From NCBI RefSeq assembly GCF_030696805.1, contig NZ_JAUYRO010000053.1:1-64000 (forward strand): a stretch of DNA of 64,000 nucleotides. Reading direction: 5' to 3'. The translations under genes and the position numbers were made by a program. This DNA is from Methyloversatilis sp. (GTDB taxonomy: Bacteria; Pseudomonadota; Gammaproteobacteria; Burkholderiales; Rhodocyclaceae). The first letter of the stretch is position 1, and every line of letters begins with the position of its first letter. A model generated the notes under the pieces. The model made no database searches and was not told the DNA's origin. It saw only the letters and a list, made by a program, of their open reading frames with translations. Below are positions 26,424-33,713 of the stretch, in pieces.

Positions 26424-27017
26424 ATGCCCCCCTTTCTCGCCCGCTGGATGCCCACCCGCGAACAACTGCTCGCGATACGCTGGCTGGCACCGTTCGCGCA
26501 CTACCTGTCCGACGACCGGCTGTGGCACGCCGACCGGAAAAGTGTCGCCAAGGCGGTATCGATCGGCTTGTTCTTCGGGTTGCTGATTCCGTTCGCGCAG
26601 TTTTTGTTCGCGATCGCGACGGCATTCGCGATGCGGGCGAATGTGGCGATCAGCGCAGGCTGTACGCTCATCACCAATCCTTTCACTTTCCCGCCGATCT
26701 ACTGGGCAGCCTTTGAACTGGGCAGTTTCGTGCTCGACCGGCCGGGTTCCGACCGCGAGGTTCAGAACATCGAACAGTCGGCCGAAAAGATCGGCGAGCT
26801 GGCCACAGGCTGGCTGGAAGGGTTCTGGATCTGGCTCGGTGCAGCTGGCATGCCGCTGGTGACCGGGCTGTTCATCATGGCGTGTACCGGAGCGATCGTC
26901 GGCTATATGGCGGTCCATCTGCTGTGGCGCGATTCGAAGCACGATTCGAGGCATGAATCGAAGCACGAGTCGAAGCACGAAACGAAGCACGAAACGAAGC
27001 ACGACAGACCGCTCTGA
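26424..27017 (+). CDS. DUF2062 membrane protein with Lys/His repeat tail
   Basis: A 197-aa protein with the DUF2062 core: an amphipathic N-terminus and three or four helices around VSIGLFFGLLIPFAQFLFAIATAFAMRANVAISAGCTLITNPFTF. The family motif is NPFTFPPIYWAAFELGS. A later helix pair includes GMPLVTGLFIMACTGAIVGYMAVHLLW. DUF2062 proteins are of unknown function and often sit near glycosyltransferases. The C-terminus is a run of about six tetrapeptides of the type (D/E)-(S/T)-K/R-H, encoded by 12-bp tandem repeats; a histidine-rich tail could bind metal, but this is a guess. The gene lies between tldD and the DAHP synthase, with its own ATG after a short gap. Confidence 0.85.
   Translation: MPPFLARWMPTREQLLAIRWLAPFAHYLSDDRLWHADRKSVAKAVSIGLFFGLLIPFAQFLFAIATAFAMRANVAISAGCTLITNPFTFPPIYWAAFELGSFVLDRPGSDREVQNIEQSAEKIGELATGWLEGFWIWLGAAGMPLVTGLFIMACTGAIVGYMAVHLLWRDSKHDSRHESKHESKHETKHETKHDRPL
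26931..27002 (+). repeat. 12-bp coding minisatellite
   Basis: Six imperfect copies of a GATTCGAAGCAC-type 12-mer encode the repeated S/T-K-H-D/E tail of the DUF2062 protein. The last copies (GAAACGAAGCAC) are identical, and length changes by whole units would keep the reading frame. Confidence 0.9.
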
Positions 27018-27059
27018 TTCCTGCGCCGCGCCGTCATCGAACGAAAACGCGCGCCGGGG

Positions 27060-27065
27060 TAGAAT
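27060..27065 (+). promoter_or_regulatory. Candidate -10 element for the DAHP synthase gene
   Basis: TAGAAT lies 52 bases before the ATG at 27118, giving an untranslated leader of roughly 45 bases. It overlaps no coding sequence. No clear -35 box or attenuator was seen. Confidence 0.3.
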
Positions 27066-27117
27066 CCGGCTCTTTTTACCGGCTTCCGTGCCTGCGCGGG
27101 TGCCAAAACCGAAGGCC

Positions 27118-28200
27118 ATGAACGCTCACATGCACATGATCACCGACGACGTCCGCATCAAGGACATCCGCGAACTCATCCCGCCGATGAAGCTGCTCGA
27201 CGACCTGCCGGCCAGCGATGTCGCGGCGCAGAGCACCTTCGGCGCGCGTCAGGCCATCCACCGCATCCTGCGCGGTGCCGATGATCGGCTGCTCGTCGTC
27301 ATCGGACCCTGTTCGATCCATGACTACAAGGCGGGCATGGAATACGCGAAGCTGCTGATTGCTCAGCGCGAGCGTCTGTCGGCCGACCTCGAAATCGTCA
27401 TGCGCGTCTATTTCGAAAAGCCTCGCACCACCGTGGGTTGGAAGGGTCTGATCAACGATCCGTATCTCGACAACAGCTTCCAGATCAACGATGGTTTGCG
27501 TCTGGCGCGTCGCATCCTGCTCGAAGTGAATGAGCTTGGGCTGCCGGCCGGCACCGAATTCCTCGACACCATCACGCCGCAATACACGGGTGATCTGGTC
27601 GCCTGGGGCGCAATCGGCGCGCGCACCACAGAAAGTCAGGTGCACCGCGAACTGGCGTCCGGCTTGTCCTGCCCGGTCGGTTTCAAGAACGGCACCGACG
27701 GCAATGTGCGCATTGCATCCGACGCGATCAAGTCGGCACAGGCGCCCCACGTGTTCCTGTCGGTCACCAAGGCTGGCCACTCGGCCATTGTCACGACCGG
27801 GGGCAACGAAGACTGTCACGTCATCCTGCGCGGCGGCAAGGAGCCGAACTACGACGCCGAGGCAGTCGACAAGGTGTGCCGCGAATTGGCCGCCGCCGGT
27901 GTGCCGGCCAAGGTGATGATCGACTTCTCGCACGCCAACAGCCGCAAGCAGTGCGCGCTGCAGATGGACGTTGCGCGCGATGTCGCGGCCCAGCTCGCCT
28001 GCGGCGAAGAGCGCATTTTCGGCGTCATGGTCGAATCGCACCTGAAGGAAGGCCGTCAGGATCTGATCGCCGGCAAGGAACCGGAATACGGCATGAGCAT
28101 CACCGACGCCTGCCTCGGCTGGGAGAAAAGCATAGAGCTACTGGACACGCTGGCAGAAGCGGTGCGTGCGCGCCGTCGTGCCATCGCCGACCGCGACTGA
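27118..28200 (+). CDS. aroG: 3-deoxy-7-phosphoheptulonate (DAHP) synthase, class I
   Basis: This enzyme condenses phosphoenolpyruvate with erythrose 4-phosphate, the first step of the shikimate pathway. The 360-aa length and motifs fit the AroF/AroG/AroH type: RQAIHRILRGADDRLLVVIGPCSIHD, VMRVYFEKPRTTVGWKGLINDP, the GARTTESQVHRELASGLSCPVGFKNGTDG block and the C-terminal DFSHANSRKQ and VMVESHLKEG. Feedback specificity (Phe, Tyr or Trp) cannot be told, so the symbol is generic. The start at MNAHMHM is preferred over the track's 55-residue extension, which overlaps the DUF2062 gene. A strong hairpin just after the stop extends into the next gene. Confidence 0.93.
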   Translation: MNAHMHMITDDVRIKDIRELIPPMKLLDDLPASDVAAQSTFGARQAIHRILRGADDRLLVVIGPCSIHDYKAGMEYAKLLIAQRERLSADLEIVMRVYFEKPRTTVGWKGLINDPYLDNSFQINDGLRLARRILLEVNELGLPAGTEFLDTITPQYTGDLVAWGAIGARTTESQVHRELASGLSCPVGFKNGTDGNVRIASDAIKSAQAPHVFLSVTKAGHSAIVTTGGNEDCHVILRGGKEPNYDAEAVDKVCRELAAAGVPAKVMIDFSHANSRKQCALQMDVARDVAAQLACGEERIFGVMVESHLKEGRQDLIAGKEPEYGMSITDACLGWEKSIELLDTLAEAVRARRRAIADRD

Positions 28201-28203
28201 TCG

Positions 28204-29709
28204 GTGACCCTGTTTTCCGCAACGGCGCCAGCCCACAACTGGCGCCGTTTCTACTTTGCAGCGCTGCTGCTCACGCTGGTGTTCCGTGGCTGGCTGGGCG
28301 CAGCGCTGCCGTTCACCGGCGACGAGGCGTACTTCTACTGGTGGGGCAAGATTCCCGCCGGCGGCTTCTACGATCACCCGCCCATGGTCGGCTGGTGGCT
28401 GGCCGGCCTGATTGCCGTGTCGGAAGCCGAGTGGTGGCTGCGCCTGCCGGCCATCCTGCAGCCGGCACTGCTGTCCTTCATGTTGCTTGCCTTTCTGCGC
28501 GACGACCCGCATGCGACGCGCTGGGGCGTCGCCACGCTGGTGCTGCTTGCGCCGGCCAGTGTGCTCGACGTGCTCATCACGACCGACATTCCGCTGGTGT
28601 ATTTCAGCGTCGCGTCGGCACTGGTCTTTCTGAGTGCCGTGCGTGGCCGCACCGGCTGGCTGTTCGCGTTGAGCGGCCTGCTGCTGGGCGGCGCCTTCCT
28701 GTCGAAGTACTTCGCCGTGCTGCTCGGCTTCGCCTACATCGCCTGGGCGCTGTGGAGGCCGGCAGTCTGGAAATGGAAGGCGCTGGCGCTGCTCGTGCTG
28801 TGTGCATTGCCGGCCGGGCTGTACAACGCCTGGTGGAACAGCCAGCACTGTTGGGCGAACGTGATGTTCAATGTGTTCAACCGTCATGGCAACGCCCATC
28901 TGTCGTGGGAAACGCCGCTGCTGTACGGGGCGATGATGGTGTGGCTGCTCACGCCGATGGTCGTGTGGGGCCTGCTGCGCACGCCCGGGACCTGGCTGCG
29001 TCAGGTGGCGCTGCCCTGGCTGGTCATCGTGCCGCTGTCCATCTTCGGGCTGCTTTCGCTGGTGAAGACCATCGGCCTGCACTGGGTGTTTTCTTTCGTG
29101 CCGCTGGTGTTCCTGCTGTACGGGCGCAGCGTGTCCGACCTGACGCTGCAGCGGGCGATCCGGTTTGCAGCGGTGATTGCCGCAGTGCATGTCGCCGCAG
29201 TGCTGGCCGTGGCCACCCAGCCGGTCGAGCGCTGGGCCTCGCTGCTGGGCGAACGCAAATACGCCGGCGTGGTGCAGACGGTGAAGCCCGATGAGGTGAT
29301 CGCGGCACTCGGCGACGACGTGAATCGCTATGAACTGATGACCGACGGTTACTCGCCTTCGGTCACCGTCGGCTACAACCACCGCCGATACTGGCCGGTG
29401 TTCGGCCCGGCGTCGAGCCATGCGCGCCACGATGACATGCTGACCGACTTCCGCCGCCTCGACGGCCGCGACGTGCTGGTGCTCAGCAAGGAAGCGCCGG
29501 TGCTGACCGACTACACGCCGTATTTCCGTGATGTGCAAGTCGATGAGCTCACGGTGCGCGGCGCCAAGTTCTGGCGTATCCGCGGCCACAGCTTCGATTT
29601 CGCGGCCTATCATGCCGGCGTGCTCGAACCGGCGCGCCGCTACTGGTACGCGATCCCGGGCTGGTTGCCGCAGCAGGGCTGCTTTTTCGAAGAACGTTAT
29701 TTCCGCTGA
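28204..29709 (+). CDS. GT39/ArnT-like membrane glycosyltransferase
   Basis: A 501-aa integral membrane GT-C-fold protein with about ten helices. The first extramembrane loop carries the catalytic acidic motif (PFTGDEAYFYWWGKIPAGGFYDHPPMVGWWLA), as in protein-mannosyl/ArnT-type transferases that use polyprenyl-phosphate sugars. Later features are STTDIPLVYF-like residues (LITTDIPLVYFSVASALVF), LSKYFAVLLGFAY and a soluble C-terminal domain of about 120 aa. Acceptor and sugar are unknown; lipid A, glycan or lipid acceptors are all possible. The GTG at 28204 lies four bases after the DAHP synthase stop. Its first codons contain a perfect 11-bp hairpin. The UbiA-family gene 32 bases downstream may supply its donor. 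Confidence 0.85.
   Translation: MTLFSATAPAHNWRRFYFAALLLTLVFRGWLGAALPFTGDEAYFYWWGKIPAGGFYDHPPMVGWWLAGLIAVSEAEWWLRLPAILQPALLSFMLLAFLRDDPHATRWGVATLVLLAPASVLDVLITTDIPLVYFSVASALVFLSAVRGRTGWLFALSGLLLGGAFLSKYFAVLLGFAYIAWALWRPAVWKWKALALLVLCALPAGLYNAWWNSQHCWANVMFNVFNRHGNAHLSWETPLLYGAMMVWLLTPMVVWGLLRTPGTWLRQVALPWLVIVPLSIFGLLSLVKTIGLHWVFSFVPLVFLLYGRSVSDLTLQRAIRFAAVIAAVHVAAVLAVATQPVERWASLLGERKYAGVVQTVKPDEVIAALGDDVNRYELMTDGYSPSVTVGYNHRRYWPVFGPASSHARHDDMLTDFRRLDGRDVLVLSKEAPVLTDYTPYFRDVQVDELTVRGAKFWRIRGHSFDFAAYHAGVLEPARRYWYAIPGWLPQQGCFFEERYFR
28221..28257 (+). terminator. Terminator-like hairpin inside the 5' end of the GT39 gene
   Basis: A perfect 11-bp stem AACGGCGCCAG / CTGGCGCCGTT with a seven-base loop is followed by TCTACTTT. 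It lies 20 bases after the DAHP synthase stop and inside codons 6-17 of the GT39 ORF. It is probably the aroG terminator; the T-run is interrupted, so read-through is likely. Confidence 0.6.
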
Positions 29710-29741
29710 ATGCCTGCAGGATTGCCATCCGGCCGCCGATC

Positions 29742-30608
29742 ATGATTGCCGCTGCGTTCAAGTTGCTGCGACCGCACCAGTGGGTGAAGAACGGTTTCGT
29801 GTTCTTCGGCCTGCTGTTCGGCCACGCCTGGCACAACAGCGCCACGGTGCAGGCGGCCATTCTTGCCTTCCTCGCCTTCTGCCTGATGTCGAGCGCAGTC
29901 TATGCGCTGAACGATCTGCGCGATATCGAGCAGGACAGGCTGCATCCGGCCAAGCGGATGCGCCCGCTGGCATCCGGTGCGCTTTCGCCGTCGGTGGCCA
30001 TCCTGCTGATGTCCGCCTGCTCGATCGGTGCGCTTTTGCTGGCCTGGCAGGTCGGCGATACGCTGGTCTATCTGTTGTGCATTTACGGCCTGATCAACTT
30101 CGGCTACAGCTATGGCCTGAAGCGAGTGGTGGTGCTCGACGTATTCCTGATCAGCGCCGGCTTCATGCTGCGTCTGCTGGCCGGGACCACCGGGCTGGAC
30201 ATTCCGCCGTCGAACTGGCTGCTGATGTGCGGCCTGCTGCTGACGCTCTTCCTCGGCTTTTCGAAGCGGCGCGCCGAGCTGATGCTGATGGACGAGGCGG
30301 GCGGGGCGCACCGCAAGGTACTTGATCTGTATTCCCCGGCGCTGCTCGACCAGTTCATCACCATCACCGGCGCCTGTGCCGTGGTGGCGTACTCGCTGTA
30401 CACGGTCGATGCTGACACGGTGCGCATTCATGGCACGGCAGATCTCATCTATACATTGCCGTTCGTGCTGTACGGGCTGTTCCGCTACCTGTACATGCTG
30501 CACCGCCGCGGTGGTGGCGGTGATCCGTCATATGACCTGTTCCGCGACCCGCACCTGATCGTCGCGATGGGCGGCTGGCTCGCGGTTACGATTTCCCTGC
30601 TGCGCTGA
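29742..30608 (+). CDS. UbiA-family phosphoribosyl/prenyl transferase (DPPR synthase-like)
   Basis: A 288-aa membrane protein with eight or nine helices of the UbiA superfamily. The opening LLRPHQWVKNGFVFFGLLFG and the acidic motif NDLRDIEQDRLHPAKRMRPLASG are close to those of decaprenyl-phosphate phosphoribosyltransferase (Rv3806c type, NoeC-like) rather than to UbiA/CyoE. Such enzymes transfer phosphoribose from PRPP to polyprenyl phosphate, the first step towards polyprenyl-phospho-arabinose. A second acidic region (SKRRAELMLMDEAGG) is also in place. It sits directly after the GT39 gene. The epimerase genes dprE1/dprE2 are not present here. Confidence 0.82.
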   Translation: MIAAAFKLLRPHQWVKNGFVFFGLLFGHAWHNSATVQAAILAFLAFCLMSSAVYALNDLRDIEQDRLHPAKRMRPLASGALSPSVAILLMSACSIGALLLAWQVGDTLVYLLCIYGLINFGYSYGLKRVVVLDVFLISAGFMLRLLAGTTGLDIPPSNWLLMCGLLLTLFLGFSKRRAELMLMDEAGGAHRKVLDLYSPALLDQFITITGACAVVAYSLYTVDADTVRIHGTADLIYTLPFVLYGLFRYLYMLHRRGGGGDPSYDLFRDPHLIVAMGGWLAVTISLLR

Positions 30609-30663
30609 TGCAGCATGACATCCTGCGGGTGGCGGGTTTCGGGCAGCACCGGTCAGATGGACG

Positions 30664-31584
30664 TCAGATTCCCATGCCTTTGGTGCCCAGATAGGCCGGA
30701 ATCCAGGCTTGCAGCAATTCGAGGAAGGCTTCGGCCGCCCGCGACAGGCGACGTTGCTGCAGTCGGACCACGTGCCAGCGTGACATCAGCGGAAACCCCT
30801 CGACCTGAAGGATGACCACTTCATTTTCGAGCAGCGGATCGCGATGCAGCGTGTGGCGCGAAAGTATCGACAGCCCCATGCCGCCCGCCACCGCCTGCTT
30901 GATGGCTTCGTTGCTGCCCAGTTCCATCCGCACATTCAGCGTGGCGCCCTGCTGCGACAGGTAGTTCTCTATGGCGATGCGCGTGCCCGAGCCCTGCTCG
31001 CGCATGATGAAGCGCTCTTCCGCCAGATCCTGCAGCTTCAATAAACCTGCATTGGCCAGCGGGTGCGCCGCTGGCGCAATTGCCACCAACGGATTGTCGA
31101 GGAATGAATCGCACGTGAGATCCATGTCTTCGGGCGGTTTGGTCATGACGTACATATCGTCGAGATTGGCCTGCATGCGTTCGATCAGACGGTCCCGGTT
31201 TGCCACTTCCAGCTTCACGTCGATGCCAGGGTGCTGTGCGCAGTAAGGGCCGAGCACCCGCGGCACGAAGTACTTCGCGGTACTGACCGCAGCCAGCCTG
31301 AGCGTGCCGCGATGCAGGCTGCGCGTGGCCTGGAGGTTTTCCTCGAACTGCTGCCACTGCAGCTGTATGCCCTTCCATGCCGACAGCAGCTCTTCCCCGG
31401 CCGGTGTCAGGAAGGTGCGCCGGCCTATGGTGTCGAACAAGGGTTCGCCGACCGTTTCGGTCAGTTGTCGCACCTGCTGTGACACCGCCGGCTGGGTCAG
31501 GAAGAGCTGCTCCGACGCGCGCGTAAAGCTGCCGGTTTCAGCCACTTTGGCGAATACCTGCAACTGCCGAAGCGTTATGTTCAT
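30664..31584 (-). CDS. LysR-family regulator, CbbR-like
   Basis: A 306-aa LysR-type regulator. The N-terminal helix-turn-helix reads LRQLQVFAKVAETGSFTRASEQLFLTQPAVSQQVRQL. The effector domain contains GTLRLAAVSTAKYFVPRVLGPYCAQHPGIDVKLEVANRD and FIMREQGSGTRIAIENYLSQ. The FVPRVLG..HPGI..L..GNR pattern is typical of the CbbR/CmpR branch that controls CO2-fixation or carbon-concentration genes, but no cbb gene is visible in the window, so the target is unknown. Upstream of its start is an AT-rich stretch (31590-31640) in a 487-bp gap; LysR proteins commonly autoregulate from such sites. Confidence 0.9.
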   Translation of the reverse strand: MNITLRQLQVFAKVAETGSFTRASEQLFLTQPAVSQQVRQLTETVGEPLFDTIGRRTFLTPAGEELLSAWKGIQLQWQQFEENLQATRSLHRGTLRLAAVSTAKYFVPRVLGPYCAQHPGIDVKLEVANRDRLIERMQANLDDMYVMTKPPEDMDLTCDSFLDNPLVAIAPAAHPLANAGLLKLQDLAEERFIMREQGSGTRIAIENYLSQQGATLNVRMELGSNEAIKQAVAGGMGLSILSRHTLHRDPLLENEVVILQVEGFPLMSRWHVVRLQQRRLSRAAEAFLELLQAWIPAYLGTKGMGI

Positions 31585-32071
31585 AACCTTTTTCTTATCG
31601 AATCAAGAAAAAAATAATATTTGTACTAATGGATCAAAGTTTTTAGCATCTCGCGTCAATCACTGCAACCTGAATCGTCCGTGTCAATCGCCCTCGTGCC
31701 CAGCCAGTTTTCCAGCCCACCTGAATCCGGTTGGCGTACGTCACGTCTGACAGCCCTGGGCCACGCCCGGATGATCGCATTCTTGTGCATGGACGATGCG
31801 GTGCGGCGCCGGCTCGTTCTGGCCGGTTTCGTACCGAGCGCTGCGGGCAACGATGGCGCCCGCCGTGCGTGGAGTCGGCATGGCACGTCACCGCTGCTGC
31901 ACCCGTCAACGCTGCAACCCGAACACCCGCTGCGGCTTACCGGCTGATGCCGCCCGCAGGGCTCGCCCGGGGCGGACAACGCCCCGGTCACCGCTTCCCT
32001 TGGCCAACCCTTCGGTCTTACCCGCCACCTGTCTGATTCCTCAACGGATCCGACATGTGTGCGGGATTTTT
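31585..32071. other. 487-bp intergenic region with no recognised gene
   Basis: The first 55 bases are AT-rich (CTTATCGAATCAAGAAAAAA) and likely hold the lysR promoter; TAATAT at 31615 could also serve as a plus-strand -10. The rest is GC-rich with no ORF of good codon character. It contains a perfect 8-bp hairpin CCGGGGCG / CGCCCCGG (about 31969-31989). A short imperfect stem ATCCG / CGG(G)AT followed by T7 lies at 32048-32073 and looks like a plus-strand terminator. A structured RNA is possible but no Rfam family was recognised. Confidence 0.5.
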
Positions 32072-32875
32072 TTATGCCGGCAACGGCGCAAGTCGCGCAT
32101 CCGGCTGCCACAGTCTCTGCAGCACCCGCTCAGCGGTGTCCGAGGCGGCCGAGGACCAGAAGCTTTCGGTTCCTGTCGCGTTTGCGCTGCGCAGAAGTCC
32201 GGCATCGTTCAGTCGATGCGCCAGCTGACGGGCCACCGAATCGCCGGTGTCGATGACCCGTACCGACGGCCCAGCCTGTTGCTCGACCCACTTGCGCAGG
32301 AACGGATAGTGCGTGCAGCCGAGCACGATCACGTCGGCACCGTCGGCCAGCAGCGGTTCGACATGCGACGCGATCAGCGCCTGCGTGGCGAGGGTGTCCA
32401 GTTCGCCGCGTTCGACCGCCTCGACCAGGCCGGTACCGGGCCGGGTGATCACGCGGACGTCGCGGCCGAAGGTGTCGAGCAGTGCAGCGAAGCGCGCGCT
32501 GGCCAGCGTCCCCGTGGTGGCGAGTATGCCGACCACACCGGACCGCGTGGCGGCGGCGGCGGGTTTGACCGCCGGTTCCATGCCGATCACCGGCACGTCC
32601 GGCCAGCGTTCGCGCAGGGCGTGAGCTGCGGCCGCCGTTGCCGTATTGCAGGCGATCAACAGCGCTTTCGCGCCCTGGTCGATCAGAAATTCACCCAGCG
32701 TCAGGCTGCGCTCCCGGATCCAGTCGGCGCTGCGCTCACCATACGGTGCATGGCCCGAATCGGCGACGTACAGGAAGTTTTCGCCAGGCAGGCGCGCCCT
32801 TGCGTGGCGCAGCACCGACAGGCCGCCAAGGCCGGAGTCGAAAACGCCTATCGGGGCATCGTTCGTCGGGGTCAC
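32072..32875 (-). CDS. murI: Glutamate racemase
   Basis: MurI makes D-glutamate for peptidoglycan. The 267-aa protein begins APIGVFDSGLGGLSVLRHAR and carries the two catalytic cysteine motifs LLIACNTATAAAAH and VIVLGCTHYPFLRKW. Other family segments are FLYVADSGHAPYGERS and VIGMEPAVKPAAAATRSGVVGILATTGT. Length is normal. The gene is followed by the T-rich structure at 32046-32073 and preceded by a 128-bp gap from the cobalamin adenosyltransferase gene on the same strand; co-transcription is possible. No sign of truncation. Confidence 0.95.
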   Translation of the reverse strand: MTPTNDAPIGVFDSGLGGLSVLRHARARLPGENFLYVADSGHAPYGERSADWIRERSLTLGEFLIDQGAKALLIACNTATAAAAHALRERWPDVPVIGMEPAVKPAAAATRSGVVGILATTGTLASARFAALLDTFGRDVRVITRPGTGLVEAVERGELDTLATQALIASHVEPLLADGADVIVLGCTHYPFLRKWVEQQAGPSVRVIDTGDSVARQLAHRLNDAGLLRSANATGTESFWSSAASDTAERVLQRLWQPDARLAPLPA

Positions 32876-33003
32876 GTTGGCGGCAGGTCGCCGATGGACG
32901 CGGGCGATCCGGAAGAAAGCAGCTTCATCGCGAGAACATGACTTTTCCGGGTCTGTCCGCCTTGATCGGCATTTTCAGCGTTCATCCGCCGCGCTGGTTC
33001 GGA

Positions 33004-33570
33004 TCAGACCGTCTTGACGTCGTGTGCCCGGCCACGTTGCCACAGCACGTCGCCGCGGCCATCGAGCCGGTTGAAAGTGCGACCGATGACGAACAACAGG
33101 TCGGACAGGCGGTTCAGATACTGGCGGCTGGCGTCCGGCACCTGACCTTCGGCAGCGGCGGCGATCACGGCGCGTTCGGCGCGCCGGCAGATCGTGCGCG
33201 CAAGGTGCGACAGTGCGGCCGGGCGCGTGCCCCCGGGCAGGATGAATTCCTTCAGCGGCTGGAGTTCGTCGTTCAGTCGTTCCAGTTCGGTTTCCAGCCG
33301 CGCCACCTGTTCAGGCTTGACCAGGTTGTAGCCCGGTACTGCCAGTTCGCCACCGAGATCGAACAGATCATGCTGGATGTCGGTCAGCAGCGCGGCAAGA
33401 TCGGGCGGCAGCGATTCGCACAGCAGCACACCGAGCGCACTGTTGAGTTCGTCGACGTCACCCAGCGCGTGCACGCGGGCGCTGTATTTCGATACTCGCG
33501 TACCATCGCCCAGGCCGGTTTCGCCACCGTCACCGGTGCGTGTCGTGATCTTTGAAAGTCGGTTGGCCAT
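33004..33570 (-). CDS. Cob(I)yrinic acid a,c-diamide adenosyltransferase, PduO type
   Basis: This enzyme adenosylates reduced corrinoids to give coenzyme B12. The 188-aa protein is of the PduO/MMAB trimeric ATR type: ATP-binding N-terminus KITTRTGDGGETGLGDGTRVSKYS, then VHALGDVDELNSALG, and the helical bundle with FILPGGTRPAALSHLARTICRRAERAV and QYLNRLSDLLFVIGRTFNR. Adenosylcobalamin would serve mutases such as methylmalonyl-CoA mutase, none of which is in the window. The gene is divergent from the glycerate kinase across an AT-rich promoter island. No cobalamin riboswitch was seen upstream of it. Confidence 0.95.
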   Translation of the reverse strand: MANRLSKITTRTGDGGETGLGDGTRVSKYSARVHALGDVDELNSALGVLLCESLPPDLAALLTDIQHDLFDLGGELAVPGYNLVKPEQVARLETELERLNDELQPLKEFILPGGTRPAALSHLARTICRRAERAVIAAAAEGQVPDASRQYLNRLSDLLFVIGRTFNRLDGRGDVLWQRGRAHDVKTV

Positions 33571-33597
33571 GGCTGCTCGTGATGAGATGGATAAGAG

Positions 33598-33645
33598 CTA
33601 TTGATTATAAGTCGGCTTATATATAAGGCCGCACCAGTTAGAATT
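33598..33645. promoter_or_regulatory. AT-rich divergent promoter island
   Basis: The gap between the cobalamin adenosyltransferase and glycerate kinase genes contains TTGATTATAAG, a perfect 6-bp inverted repeat TATAAG-TCGG-CTTATA (about 33606-33621) and a TAGAAT box at 33639. It is the likely promoter region for both genes. The palindrome may be an operator. Confidence 0.4.
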
Positions 33646-33713
33646 CTGCATATATTCCGAAGGCGACGCGCGCTGCGTGCCGAACGAAAGCAACGCATGG
33701 AGCGATCGCAAGT

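Noticed and set aside
31681-31947. 88-aa forward ORF in the lysR-murI gap
   Set aside because: It starts with GTG without a ribosome site and has no domain or codon character that sets it apart from shadows.
31850-32050. Cobalamin-riboswitch-like fragments on the reverse strand (AAGGGAAGCGGTGA, CGGTGACGTGCC)
   Set aside because: The conserved GCCACTG and GGGAAGGC parts are missing, the hairpin at 31969-31989 conflicts with the fold, and the gene downstream is a LysR regulator. An Infernal search with RF00174 would settle it.
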